Shown: positions 42,264-50,901, counted from the stretch's first letter. The stretch is 64,000 bases of DNA from Dysosmobacter sp. Marseille-Q4140 (GCA_018228705.1 CP073694.1:2542001-2606000); one strand, 5' to 3'. Program-made: numbers and translations. The notes: generated by a model not told the origin, from the sequence alone.

Positions 42264-42408
42264 AGCCAGTCCCCCCGCTTTCGATGATTTTCCCCAGTAT
42301 ATCAGTCTCCCGGGACCGGCGCAAGAAAGAAACGCCGCCGTCGTGTTTTTGGATAAAGAAGATGGTAAAAGTTTTACGGAATTTTGCCGCCATTTTTCTG
42401 CCGCTTTA

Positions 42409-42437
42409 TTGCACATTCCACAAAAATCCGGTATGCT
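42409..42437 (+). promoter_or_regulatory. Promoter of the hydrogenase operon
   Basis: TTGCAC, 17-base spacer, TATGCT. The leader carries a hairpin GCCGCCCGG/CCGGACGGC (42454-42474) before the Shine-Dalgarno site. Confidence 0.65.
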
Positions 42438-42505
42438 TAAACAAGGAGGAACGCCGCCCGGCTTTGCCGGACGGCACAGGTTGAGGAAAAAGGAGTGAAC
42501 GCCCC

Positions 42506-44344
42506 ATGAGCAGACTGGATATCAAGACCCCCAGCCAGGCCCAGGCGGTGGTGGATCAGCTCTACCGGAATGTAGAGCACCGGATCGCCTCCAGCCCCCC
42601 GGGCCTGTGTCCCATCGACATGGCTCTGAACTTCCTGGAGCTGTGCCACGCCCAGACCTGCGGCAAGTGCGTGCCCTGCCGGATCGGTCTTGGGCAGCTG
42701 GCCCAGATGCTGCGGGAGGTACTGGACGGCCAGCCGGACATTCAGATCCTCCGCCGCATTGAGCAGACCGCCCAGACCATCGTGGACACCGCTGACTGCG
42801 CCATCGGCATCAATGCCGCCCAGCTGGTGCTCATGGGCCTCCAGGGCTTCCGGGACGACTATGAGGAGCACATCCTCCGCCACCGGTGCCTGGGGAGCCT
42901 GAAAAACCCGGTGCCCTGCGTGGCGCTGTGTCCCGCGGGCGTGGATATCCCCGGCTACATCGCCCTGGTCCACGCCGGACGCTATGCCGACGCCGTGCGA
43001 TTGATCCGCAAGGACAACCCCTTCCCGGTGGCCTGTGCCTACATCTGCGAGCACCCCTGCGAGGCCCGCTGCCGCCGCCGCATGGTGGACGACGCGGTGA
43101 ATATCCGGGCCCTGAAGCGCTACGCCGTGGACCAGGCCGGCCAGGTGCCCCAGCCCCCCTGCGCCCCGGCCACGGGGAAGAAGGTGGCCGTCATCGGCGG
43201 CGGCCCCGGCGGCCTCTCCGCCGCATACTATCTGGCCCTCATGGGCCACAGCGTCACCGTCTACGAAAAGCGGAAGGCCCTGGGCGGCATGCTGCGCTAC
43301 GGCATCCCCGACTACCGCTTCCCCCGGACGCTGCTGGACGCCGAGATCGCCTCGATCCTGTCCCTGGGCATTGAGGTACATACCGACATCAACGTGGGCA
43401 CCGACGTGACGCTGGATCAGCTGAAGCAGGAGTACGACTGCCTGTACCTGGCCATCGGCGCCCACACGGACAAAAAGACCGGCATCGAGGGCGAGAACAG
43501 CCGCGGCGTCGTCTCTGCGGTGGAGCTGCTGCGGGGCATCGGTGACGGCGAAAAGCCGGATTTCACCGGCAAGCGGGTGGTGGTCATCGGCGGCGGCAAC
43601 GTGGCCATGGACGTGACCCGCAGCGCCATCCGTCTGGGAGCCGAGAAGGTCACCTGCGTCTACCGCCGCCGGAAGGAGGACATGACCGCCCTGCCCGAGG
43701 AGGTGGAGGGCGCCGAGGCCGAGGGGGCCGAGTTGCTGACCCTCCACGCCCCGGTGCGGATCGAGAGCGACGATAGCGGCAACGCCGTGGCCCTCTGGAC
43801 TCAGCCCCAGATCATCGGCGAGATGGACCGCCAGGGCCGTCCCAAGCCCGGCACCGCCCGGGCGGCGGAGCGCCGCATTGAGGCGGACGTCATCATCGTG
43901 GCCATCGGACAGGGCGTGGAGTCCCTGGGCTTTGAGCAGTCCGGCGTGGTGATCCAGCGGGGCGGCACGCTGCTGGCCGGGTCCGACACCAAGCTGCCGG
44001 ATCTGGAGGGTGTGTTCGCCGGAGGCGACTGCGTCACCGGCCCCGCCACGGTCATCCGGGCCATCGCCGCCGGCAAGGCGGCGGCCGCCAACATCGACGA
44101 GTACCTGGGCTTCCACCACGAGATCGCCTCGCCCGTCCAGGTGCCGGCGCCCCGGTTCTCCGACCTCAAGCCCCGGGGCCGGGTCAACACCACCGAGCGG
44201 GACGCCTGCGAGCGCAAGCATGACTTCACCTGTATCGAGTGCGGCCTGACCGCGGAGGAGGCGGAGCAGGAGTCCTCCCGCTGCCTGCGGTGCGACCACT
44301 TCGGATATGGAGTTTTCAAGGGAGGACGTGTGGAAAAATGGTAA
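42506..44344 (+). CDS. NuoF-like iron-sulfur / GltD-like NAD(P)H flavoprotein fusion
   Basis: A 612-residue electron-transfer subunit. Residues 45-110 hold the NuoF-type 4Fe-4S motif C52-GKC55-VPC58-RIG with a fourth Cys in DTADCAIG. Residues 130-210 have the GltD-type cysteine pair region (CPAGVDIPGYIALV, CEHPCEARCRRR). The FAD site is VAVIGGGPGGLSAAYYLALM (about 230) and the NAD(P) site VVVIGGGNVAMDVTRSAIRL (about 355). The C-terminus has a cysteine-rich end (FTCIECGLTAEEAEQESSRC). It overlaps the hydrogenase by seven bases, so the two probably form one NAD(P)-linked complex. The NuoF FMN-binding domain itself is absent. Confidence 0.85.
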   Translation: MSRLDIKTPSQAQAVVDQLYRNVEHRIASSPPGLCPIDMALNFLELCHAQTCGKCVPCRIGLGQLAQMLREVLDGQPDIQILRRIEQTAQTIVDTADCAIGINAAQLVLMGLQGFRDDYEEHILRHRCLGSLKNPVPCVALCPAGVDIPGYIALVHAGRYADAVRLIRKDNPFPVACAYICEHPCEARCRRRMVDDAVNIRALKRYAVDQAGQVPQPPCAPATGKKVAVIGGGPGGLSAAYYLALMGHSVTVYEKRKALGGMLRYGIPDYRFPRTLLDAEIASILSLGIEVHTDINVGTDVTLDQLKQEYDCLYLAIGAHTDKKTGIEGENSRGVVSAVELLRGIGDGEKPDFTGKRVVVIGGGNVAMDVTRSAIRLGAEKVTCVYRRRKEDMTALPEEVEGAEAEGAELLTLHAPVRIESDDSGNAVALWTQPQIIGEMDRQGRPKPGTARAAERRIEADVIIVAIGQGVESLGFEQSGVVIQRGGTLLAGSDTKLPDLEGVFAGGDCVTGPATVIRAIAAGKAAAANIDEYLGFHHEIASPVQVPAPRFSDLKPRGRVNTTERDACERKHDFTCIECGLTAEEAEQESSRCLRCDHFGYGVFKGGRVEKW

Positions 44345-46083
44345 ATGCGATCATCGACGGCCGCGCCGTCTCCGTGCAGGCGGGCACCACCATCCTGGAC
44401 GCCGCCCGCTCCGCCGGCATCCCCATCCCCCACCTGTGCTATCTGAAGGGCATCAACGAGATCGCCGCCTGCCGCATGTGCGTGGTGGAGGTGGAGGGCA
44501 TCGAGCGGCTGGTCACTGCCTGCGACAATGTGGTGCTGGAGGGTATGGTGATTTCCACCAACAGCCCCCGGGTCCGCCGGGCCCGGCGGACCAACCTGCG
44601 TCTGCTGCTCAGCCAGCACGACACCAGCTGCACCACCTGTATCCGCAGCGGCAACTGTGAGCTCCAGACCCTCTCCCAGGAGCTGAATATCCACTACCAG
44701 CCTTATGCCGTCAAGCCTGAGCGGTCCCGGATCGACCTGGACGCCCCCCTGATCCGGGAGGCGGGCAAGTGCATCAAGTGCATGCGCTGCGTTCAGATCT
44801 GCGACAAGGTACAGGGTATGCACATCTGGGATGTGGCGGGCACCGGCTCCCGGACCACCGTGGACGTCAGCTTCAACCGCCTGCTGAAAAACACCGACTG
44901 CACTTACTGCGGCCAGTGCGTCACCCACTGCCCCACCGGCGCCCTGACGGCCCGGGACGACACCAACGCCGTGTTCCGGGCCCTGGAGGACCCCAATATC
45001 ACCACCGTCATCCAGGTGGCCCCGGCGGTGCGGGTGGCCTGGGCGGAGAGCTTTGGGCTGGACCCGGCCTTCGCCACCACCGGCCGCATGGTGGCGGCAT
45101 TGCGGCGGGTGGGCTTTGACTACGTGTTTGACACCAACTTCACCGCAGACCTGACCATCATGGAGGAGGGCAGCGAGTTCCTCCACCGCTTCACTCACCG
45201 GGATCAGTACGCCTGGCCCATGTTCACCTCCTGCTGCCCCGGCTGGGTACGGTTCGTGAAGGGGCAGTTCCCCGCCTACACGGACAATCTCTCCACCGCC
45301 AAGTCCCCCCAGCAGATGTTCGGCGCCATGGCCAAGAGCTATTTCGCCCAGCGCAAGGGCATCGATCCCCACAGGATGTTCGTGGTGTCGGTGATGCCCT
45401 GCATCTCCAAAAAAAGCGAGTGCCGCCTGCCCACCATGGCCGATGCCTGCGGCGATCCGGACGTGGACGTTGTGCTGACCACCCGGGAGCTGGGGCGGCT
45501 GCTGCGCAGCGAGCACATCGTGCCCGCCGACCTTCCGGAGGAGAGCTTCGACTCGCCCCTGGGCTCCGGCACCGGCGCGGCGGTGATCTTCGGCGCCACC
45601 GGCGGCGTCATGGACGCGGCCCTGCGCAGCGCCTACTTCCTGGTGACCGGCCGGAACCCGGATCCGGACGCCTTCGCAGAGGTCCGGGGAGACAAGCCCT
45701 GGAAGGAGGCGACCTATACGATCCCCGGCGCCGGGGAGGTGAAGGTGGCCGTGGTCAGCGGCCTGGGCAATACCCGCCATCTGATGGAGGCCCTGGAGAA
45801 GGGCCGCGCGGAGTACGATTTTGTGGAGGTCATGGCCTGTCCCGGCGGCTGTGCCGGCGGCGGCGGTCAGCCCATCCACGAGGGCGAGGAGCTGGCCGCC
45901 GAGCGAGGCGCGCGCCTGTGGCAGCTGGATGCCGACGCGCCCGTCCGCTTCTCCCACGAAAACCCCGACGTACAGGCGCTGTACCGGGAGTTTTTGGGGG
46001 CGCCCCTGGGAGAGAAGTCCCATCATCTGCTCCACACGGATCATCGGGGCTGGTCCATGCCTGTGTTCCGGCGGGAGGAGTGA
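44338..46083 (+). CDS. [FeFe]-hydrogenase, group A (probable A2)
   Basis: A 581-residue catalytic subunit with the same domain order and length as clostridial CpI: 2Fe-2S domain (residues 1-78), His/Cys 4Fe-4S (H in SQHDTSCTTCIRSGNC), two 4Fe-4S (CIKCMRCVQIC and CTYCGQCVTHC), and the H-cluster domain. H-cluster ligands are C299 in TSCCPGW (L1), C355 in MPCISKKSE (L2), C501 and C505 in MACPGGCAGGGGQP (L3). It oxidises or evolves H2 in the cytoplasm. Pairing with a GltD-like partner points to group A2. Start ATG with GGGAGGACGTGTGG upstream. Maturases HydEFG are not in the window. Confidence 0.93.
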   Translation: MVNAIIDGRAVSVQAGTTILDAARSAGIPIPHLCYLKGINEIAACRMCVVEVEGIERLVTACDNVVLEGMVISTNSPRVRRARRTNLRLLLSQHDTSCTTCIRSGNCELQTLSQELNIHYQPYAVKPERSRIDLDAPLIREAGKCIKCMRCVQICDKVQGMHIWDVAGTGSRTTVDVSFNRLLKNTDCTYCGQCVTHCPTGALTARDDTNAVFRALEDPNITTVIQVAPAVRVAWAESFGLDPAFATTGRMVAALRRVGFDYVFDTNFTADLTIMEEGSEFLHRFTHRDQYAWPMFTSCCPGWVRFVKGQFPAYTDNLSTAKSPQQMFGAMAKSYFAQRKGIDPHRMFVVSVMPCISKKSECRLPTMADACGDPDVDVVLTTRELGRLLRSEHIVPADLPEESFDSPLGSGTGAAVIFGATGGVMDAALRSAYFLVTGRNPDPDAFAEVRGDKPWKEATYTIPGAGEVKVAVVSGLGNTRHLMEALEKGRAEYDFVEVMACPGGCAGGGGQPIHEGEELAAERGARLWQLDADAPVRFSHENPDVQALYREFLGAPLGEKSHHLLHTDHRGWSMPVFRREE

Positions 46084-46099
46084 GCGCCTCTTGGTCTGC

Positions 46100-46133
46100 A
46101 GCACCCCCCGTCCTGCAGGACGGGGGGTGTTCA
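46100..46133 (+). terminator. Hairpin after the hydrogenase gene
   Basis: GCACCCCCCGTCCTG pairs with CAGGACGGGGGGTGT. Strong stem, weak T tract (TTCACT). Confidence 0.65.
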
Positions 46134-46216
46134 CTGAAGGTGAACATTTTTCCTTGCATATTTTTGACAAAAAACAAGGTTTTTTTCGAGCGATTTGGTT
46201 ACATATGCACACAAAT

Positions 46217-46246
46217 TTGACATAATCCCTAGAAAGCGGGTAATAT
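46217..46246 (+). promoter_or_regulatory. Promoter of the diguanylate cyclase gene
   Basis: TTGACA, 18-base spacer, TAATAT, about 105 bases before the ATG. Confidence 0.7.
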
Positions 46247-46351
46247 ATTTGTAAGGATCTGCCAATGTACATGCTTGCCTTTTCTGCGCGCTGCCTGTAT
46301 AATGGTACGAGCAAAGAAAAGATGGACGCCCCTGCGCCAGAAGGAGGTCCC

Positions 46352-47164
46352 ATGAAGAGCGGAGACCGCTACACAACAAGAGAGCTGTGCCTGTTGGTTC
46401 GGGAGATGGAACGTCTGTTTGAGGTGGTGCGCCTGCTGGATCCGGCGGCGGAAGAGCGGCTGACACCCATATCTGAGGACAGGCTGGAGCGGGGGCCCTG
46501 GGATGAATTGTACGTACTGTTGGACACTCCTGGTGGAGTCAGCGGCGAGAGCCCGGACCATCGCCGTCCGGTCCACGCCCTGTCCCGCCCGCTGTTTTTG
46601 ACGGAAAACGGCCGGGAAGTGCCCCTGGTTCTGGAGCTGGCCGGCTGGGCGCCTTCCCATTTGGTGGAGCGGCGGCGCGGGCACTTCTCCCTGGAAAAGG
46701 CGTCTGCCGCCCGTGAAGAGCTGTACCGGGACGAGCTGACCCAGGTGTTCAACCGCCGTTATCTCAACGATTTTGTGTTTTTGCGCCGCCAGATGGACCG
46801 GCTGACCCGGGTGGGTGTCATCATGATGGACCTGCGCCGCTTCAAGGAGGTCAATGACACCTTCGGCCACCTGGCCGGAGACCGGACGCTGGAGCAGGTG
46901 GCCCGGGTGCTGGGTGAGCATGTCCGGGGCCAGGACTCGGTGATCCGTCTGGGCGGCGACGAGTTCGTGGTCATCCTGCTGGACTGCGGGGAGGATATTG
47001 TCTGCCGGAAGATCGAGGAGCTGCGGGCGGCTCTGGTGCCGGTGGCGGAGGCGGACTTTGGCTATGCCTACACGGACCAGTTCTCCCCCTCAGTGGAAAT
47101 GCTGCGGGAGCTGCTGGACCAGGCGGACCGCCGGATGTACCAGGAAAAACGCCGCGCCCCCTGA
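46352..47164 (+). CDS. Diguanylate cyclase (GGDEF)
   Basis: A 270-residue cytoplasmic protein. The N-terminal 120 residues form an unassigned sensor or dimerisation part; the GGDEF domain runs from about 125 to 268 with DELTQVFNRRYLNDFVFLRR, DLRRFKEVNDTFGHLAGDRT and an intact active site GGDEF at 201-205. An inhibitory I-site RGQD (192-195) lies five residues before it, so product feedback is likely. It makes c-di-GMP, the ligand of the riboswitch at 33292. AAGGAGGTCCC precedes the ATG. It follows the hydrogenase gene but has its own promoter. Confidence 0.92.
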   Translation: MKSGDRYTTRELCLLVREMERLFEVVRLLDPAAEERLTPISEDRLERGPWDELYVLLDTPGGVSGESPDHRRPVHALSRPLFLTENGREVPLVLELAGWAPSHLVERRRGHFSLEKASAAREELYRDELTQVFNRRYLNDFVFLRRQMDRLTRVGVIMMDLRRFKEVNDTFGHLAGDRTLEQVARVLGEHVRGQDSVIRLGGDEFVVILLDCGEDIVCRKIEELRAALVPVAEADFGYAYTDQFSPSVEMLRELLDQADRRMYQEKRRAP

Positions 47165-47246
47165 GGCGGCCCGGCGACAGATGAGACGATGACTATGATG
47201 ACGATACAGCGGGGCCCGCGCCGATCCGGCGCGGGCCCCGCTGTTC

Positions 47247-47429
47247 TTATTCCTCAATGGTGATGGCGGACACGGGGCAGTTGTCCCGGGCCTCCCGGGC
47301 CAGATCCTCCTGGCCCGCAGGCACGCCGCTGCCGTGGGCCAGCCCGTCGTCTCCCATGTGGAACACATCCGGGCAGGTGCCCTCGCACAGGCCGCAGCCG
47401 ATGCAGGCGTCGCTGACGATCGCGTTCAT
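47247..47429 (-). CDS. Small 4Fe-4S ferredoxin
   Basis: A 60-residue acidic ferredoxin of the single-cluster type: MNAIVSDACIGCGLCEGTCP supplies three cysteines and RDNCPVSAITIEE the fourth. ATG 47429 is used because AAAGGAG lies eight bases before it; an ATG two codons earlier abuts the site. It follows the iron-sulfur protein gene by 13 bases, so the two form an operon, divergent from a Crp/Fnr regulator. It is probably an electron carrier for nearby redox enzymes. Confidence 0.9.
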   Translation of the reverse strand: MNAIVSDACIGCGLCEGTCPDVFHMGDDGLAHGSGVPAGQEDLAREARDNCPVSAITIEE

Positions 47430-47442
47430 ATCCATATCTCCT

Positions 47443-48195
47443 TTAATCCAGAATATTTCCATCCCGGCCCAGTGTCACCACCTGCCAAGGAATGAACTTG
47501 CCGCTGTTGCGCAGGGCCGTCTCCACGGCCCGCTGGATGCCGCCGCAGCAGGGAACTTCCATCCGCACCACCGTGACCTCCCGGATGTCGTTGCGGCGAA
47601 TGATCTCCGTGAGCTTTTCGGCGTAGTCGCCCTCGTCCAGCTTGGGGCAGCCGATCAGGGTGATCCGGCCCCGCATGAAGCGCTGGTGGAAGTCCGCCCG
47701 GGAAAAGGCGGTGCAGTCGGCGGCGATCAGGAGCTTTGCCCCCTGATAGAAGGGCGCCTCCACCGGCAGCAGCTTGATCTGTACCGGCCACTGCCGCAGG
47801 CAGGACACGGGACCCTCCGCCGCCGGGGGGACCGGGTGATGGGTGCCGTCGGAAGTCAGGTCCTGTGTCCGGGAGCCGGGACAGCCGTGAGGAGCCTCCT
47901 CCGCCGGGTACAGGGTCTGCGTCATGGAGCCGGGGCAGCCGCAGGGCAGCGTGTCTCCGGCGGCCTTTTTGGCCTGGACCGCTGCCTCGTCATAGGGGGC
48001 GGCCTCCCGCTCCACAAAGGTGATGGCCCCGGTGGGACAGGTGGGCAGGCAGTCGCCCAGGCCGTCGCAGTAGTCGTCCCGCAGCAGCTTGGCCTTGCCG
48101 TCCACCATGCCGATGGCGCCCTCGTGACAGGCCGCGGCGCAGGCGCCGCAGCCGTTGCATTTTTCCTGATCGATCTCAATGATCCTGCGTACCAT
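47443..48195 (-). CDS. 4Fe-4S dicluster protein with C-terminal alpha/beta domain
   Basis: A 250-residue protein. The N-terminal 60 residues bind two clusters (CNGCGACAAACHEGAI and CDGLGDCLPTCPTGAI). A linker has two GCPGS(M/R)TQ motifs (about 85-110). The C-terminal part (LLIAADCTAFSRADFHQRFM, RITLIGCPKLDEGDYAEKLT, VVRMEVPCCGGIQRAVETAL) is conserved with small iron-sulfur proteins that sit next to Crp/Fnr regulators in anaerobes. AAAAAAGGAGAAACACT precedes the ATG. Function unknown; a redox sensor or carrier is likely. Confidence 0.83.
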   Translation of the reverse strand: MVRRIIEIDQEKCNGCGACAAACHEGAIGMVDGKAKLLRDDYCDGLGDCLPTCPTGAITFVEREAAPYDEAAVQAKKAAGDTLPCGCPGSMTQTLYPAEEAPHGCPGSRTQDLTSDGTHHPVPPAAEGPVSCLRQWPVQIKLLPVEAPFYQGAKLLIAADCTAFSRADFHQRFMRGRITLIGCPKLDEGDYAEKLTEIIRRNDIREVTVVRMEVPCCGGIQRAVETALRNSGKFIPWQVVTLGRDGNILD

Positions 48196-48233
48196 AGTGT
48201 TTCTCCTTTTTTTCATTTCAAACGGGTTTCCCC

Positions 48234-48291
48234 TTGCCTTTCTGGACACAGTATCCTACAATAGAAGGGAATAGTCTGTTGGATTTCCAAC
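48234..48291 (+). promoter_or_regulatory. Promoter and palindromic operator of the Crp/Fnr gene
   Basis: TTGCCT (48234-48239), 17-base spacer, TACAAT (48257-48262). The palindrome GTTGGATTTCCAAC (48278-48291) lies just downstream of the start point, the position for autorepression; it also lies in the divergent promoter region of the ferredoxin operon. Confidence 0.65.
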
Positions 48292-48310
48292 GAAAGAAAG
48301 GGAAACGCAT

Positions 48311-48988
48311 ATGGAGATCACCCCGGCCATGGCCGTCTCGCCCCTGTTCCGGGGCATTCCCTCGGAGGAGCTGAACGCGCTCCTGGATTGCATGGGCGCC
48401 GCCCGGCGCCGATACCGGCGGGGGGAGCTGATCCTGCGCCGGGGGGACCTGGCGCAGCGGCTTGGCCTGGTGCTCTCCGGCGCCGTCCACATCGTCCGGG
48501 AGGACTTCTGGGGCAACCGGACCATCGTGGGTCTGGCGGAGAGCGGGGAGGTGTTCGCCGAGTCCTACGCCTGCCTGGGCTCGGAGCCGCTGGAGGTCTC
48601 CGCCCTGGCGGCGGTAGAGACGGAGGTGCTGTTTCTGGACGCCGGCCGGGCGGTGGCCGGCTGCGGCCGGGGCTGCGCCGCCCACGCGCAGCTGTCCCGG
48701 AACCTGCTGGCATTGCTGGCCGGGCGGAACCTGGCCCTGACGCGGAAGATGGGCCACATGGCCCGCCGCACCACCCGGGACAAGGTGCTCAGCTTCCTCT
48801 CCGCCCAGGCCCTCCGGGCCGGGGGACCGGCCTTCGACATCCCCCTGGACCGCCAACAGCTGGCGGACTATCTGGCGGTGGACCGCAGCGCCCTGTCGGC
48901 GGTGCTGAGCCGTCTCCGGGACGAGGGGGTCCTGGAATTCCACAAAAACCACTTCCGCTTGCTCCGCCCGGAGCAGCTGCCGGAGTGA
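48311..48988 (+). CDS. Crp/Fnr-family transcriptional regulator
   Basis: A 225-residue regulator: cyclic-nucleotide-binding-type sensor domain (about 15-125, LAQRLGLVLSGAVHIVREDF, VFAESYACLG), then a helical hinge and a winged helix (about 155-215, DRQQLADYLAVDRSALSAVL). There is no FNR-type N-terminal cysteine cluster; C129 and C133 lie in AGCGRGCAAH. It is divergent from the ferredoxin operon, with an operator-like palindrome between, and is followed 13 bases later by a FliB-like gene. This group often controls hybrid cluster protein and iron-sulfur genes under nitrosative or redox stress; that is inference here. Confidence 0.88.
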   Translation: MEITPAMAVSPLFRGIPSEELNALLDCMGAARRRYRRGELILRRGDLAQRLGLVLSGAVHIVREDFWGNRTIVGLAESGEVFAESYACLGSEPLEVSALAAVETEVLFLDAGRAVAGCGRGCAAHAQLSRNLLALLAGRNLALTRKMGHMARRTTRDKVLSFLSAQALRAGGPAFDIPLDRQQLADYLAVDRSALSAVLSRLRDEGVLEFHKNHFRLLRPEQLPE

Positions 48989-49000
48989 GAGGAGGACACC

Positions 49001-50026
49001 ATGCGCATCCGCGTACCGGACTACTATGAGCAGTTTCACTGTCTGGCGGGGGAGTGCCCCCACACCTGCTGCGAGAAGTGGGAGGTGGTCATCGACGAGG
49101 AGACGGCTCGCCTCTATGATGCCGTCCCGGGGGATCTGGGGGAGAAGCTCCGCGCCGCCATGGAGACGGACGCGGAGGGGGATGTCTGCTTTCCCCTCTC
49201 CGGCGGGCGGTGTCCCTTTCTGGATGGAGAAAACCTCTGCGAGATCCACCGGCAGCTGGGTCCGGAGTCCACCTCCGTCACCTGCCGCAGCCATCCCCGC
49301 TTCACGGAGGACTACGGCCCCTTCCGGGAGGTGACGCTGTGCGCCTCCTGCCCGGCGGCGCTGGCGCTGCTGCTGGGGTCTGACGCGCCCCTGACCTTCC
49401 GGGAGACGGAGACGGCGGAGCCGGAGGAGCCGGGGGACCCGTGGCTCACGGGTCTGGTGCCCCTGCGGGACCGGATGCTCCGGGAGCTGACGGACCGCTC
49501 CCGGCCCCTCCGAGAGCGGCTGGAGGGGGTCTTGCTGCTGGCGCTGGAGGCCCAGGACCTGCTGGAGGAGGACCGGGCGGCGGAGCTGGCGGCCCTGGCG
49601 GAGGTGTGGGAGGCGCCCCCGGTGGAACTCCCGGAGGGCCCTGGGATCTTTCCACGGGTCCTGGAAGTCCTCTCCGGACTGGAGGCGCTGGACGGTGACT
49701 GGCGGGAGCTGCTGCGCCGGGCGGAGACGGCAGAGGCGGTGCCCGTGCCGGAGCGGCTGTTGGAGCGGGTGGGAACATACTTCCTGTTCCGGTATCCCCT
49801 CAAGGCGGTCAACGACGGCGACCTGCTGGGCCGGGTGCAGCTGTGCGTTTTGATGGTGCTCCTGGCCCGGCGTCTGGCGGCCGTGTGCGGCCTCTCCGAG
49901 GCGGTGCGGCGGCTGTGCAGCGAGATCGAGCACAGCGAGGAGAACCTGGAGGTTTTGCAGCAGGCCTTTCTGGAGGACGGGGGGCTGTCTCCGGCGGCCT
50001 TTCTCCGGACCCTGCGGGAGGCGTGA
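49001..50026 (+). CDS. FliB-family lysine-N-methylase-like protein
   Basis: A 341-residue protein, MRIRVPDYYEQFHCLAGECP..., with the cysteine pattern CLAGECPHTCCEKW, CPFL..CEIHRQLG and VTCRSHPRF, the YkgJ/FliB-type metal or iron-sulfur motif. Named after flagellin lysine methylase FliB, but many members sit far from flagellar genes, as here; no flagellar gene is in the window. The C-terminal half is leucine- and glutamate-rich and helical. GAGAGGAGGACACC precedes the ATG; it is 13 bases after the Crp/Fnr gene and co-transcribed. Confidence 0.8.
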   Translation: MRIRVPDYYEQFHCLAGECPHTCCEKWEVVIDEETARLYDAVPGDLGEKLRAAMETDAEGDVCFPLSGGRCPFLDGENLCEIHRQLGPESTSVTCRSHPRFTEDYGPFREVTLCASCPAALALLLGSDAPLTFRETETAEPEEPGDPWLTGLVPLRDRMLRELTDRSRPLRERLEGVLLLALEAQDLLEEDRAAELAALAEVWEAPPVELPEGPGIFPRVLEVLSGLEALDGDWRELLRRAETAEAVPVPERLLERVGTYFLFRYPLKAVNDGDLLGRVQLCVLMVLLARRLAAVCGLSEAVRRLCSEIEHSEENLEVLQQAFLEDGGLSPAAFLRTLREA

Positions 50027-50106
50027 GACCCCCGGCCGCAGATTTGTGCGTTTTGCTTTTCCAAAGGTGATTCCTTTGTGAAAATTGTAAAATCTCACAA
50101 TAGGGA

Positions 50107-50135
50107 TTGACAAAAGAGAGAAAGTATTGTACATT
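50107..50135 (+). promoter_or_regulatory. Strong promoter of the orphan unit
   Basis: TTGACA, 17-base spacer, TACATT. Confidence 0.75.
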
Positions 50136-50141
50136 ATAGAC

Positions 50142-50511
50142 ACAGGAAAGGAGTGAGTCCAATGGGCTAGCTAGCTCAGAGGTCCCAAAATGATCCTGAA
50201 TCCCAGCGCCGTTCGGAACAGAGGAATTCCTCAAAACCCAGCAAATTCTCAGCAGACTCCGGAAGACCCAAAGACGAAACACACCTCACTCTGATGAGCA
50301 ACACGAGAACAAGCGTTTTGGTAAGAACCAGAGCAGACGTCTGCGTGTACCTGATGTTTTATGGATTGGCAAACCTGAGTTTCCCATTACCCCAGCATTG
50401 TTCCCAAGCTTCCGAACGGTAACCGAAGAAAGCAAGAGGTAAGCAGTATTGGAAAATCCGATCCAGGAGTAGACCCCCCGTTCGTCGTTGGAGCGAGCGG
50501 GGGGTTGTGTT
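50142..50511 (+). other. Orphan transcription unit without a convincing ORF
   Basis: About 370 bases between a strong promoter and a terminator (CCCCCCG/CGGGGGG, 50474-50504, then TTGTGTT). An ideal Shine-Dalgarno AAAGGAG (50147-50153) sits eight bases before ATG-GGC-TAG (50162-50170), a two-codon reading frame. That frame is then open for 83 codons to 50420. A second frame is open from 50199 to 50440 without an ATG start and reads protein-like near its end (VPDVLWIGKPEFPITPALF). A 34-residue ORF (50190-50294) exists in the third. Base composition is AT-richer than its neighbours. It may be a non-coding RNA or a decayed small gene. Confidence 0.5.
50474..50511 (+). terminator. Terminator of the orphan unit
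   Basis: CCCCCCGTTCG pairs with CGAGCGGGGGG (one mismatch), followed by TTGTGTT. Confidence 0.75.
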
Positions 50512-50901
50512 ATGAATGGGGGACCGATCAGTGCCTGCGGTGGCCGTCTGTTTGACACGGCCTGCCGGAGGTTTGTTTTTTATAAGGGGAAAAGGCGGAA
50601 GGTGAGATGAATGGGGGCAAAGCTGCTGAGCAGAGGAGGGCGTTCCCGCCTGCGGCGATAAGCAGGCGCCTGCCTTGGCTAGGTTCCGCTTTTCCTGCAT
50701 ATGCCGCGGTTTTTCGCTGACAGAGAGCAGCCCGAGGATATGAAAGAACAAAACAGCACCCGACCGGATCACCGGTTGGGCGCTGCGGCTTTGCATGGGG
50801 TGGGCGATTACGGGAAGGACTACCCTATAGGCTTGTTGGCCGCGGAAGTACTCTGCCCTCTCTCCGTCGGGATCCAGAGATCTTCGTCAGCAAGTATTTT
50901 A
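50512..50901. other. Intergenic stretch before the gap terminator
   Basis: No gene, RNA or repeat recognised. A few short open frames occur on both strands without ribosome binding sites. Confidence 0.5.

Noticed and set aside
43801..46353. An 850-codon open frame on the minus strand opposite the hydrogenase genes
   Set aside because: It is the antisense shadow of two clearly coding plus-strand genes in GC-rich DNA; it has no ribosome site and its translation is His/Gly/Ala/Val-rich without motifs.
48311..50026. Flagellar locus based on the FliB-like protein
   Set aside because: No flagellar gene is present; the protein is linked to a Crp/Fnr regulator instead.
50142..50511. tmRNA or RNase P RNA
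   Set aside because: No tag-peptide frame, no tRNA-like ends, and none of the conserved RNase P core sequences were found.
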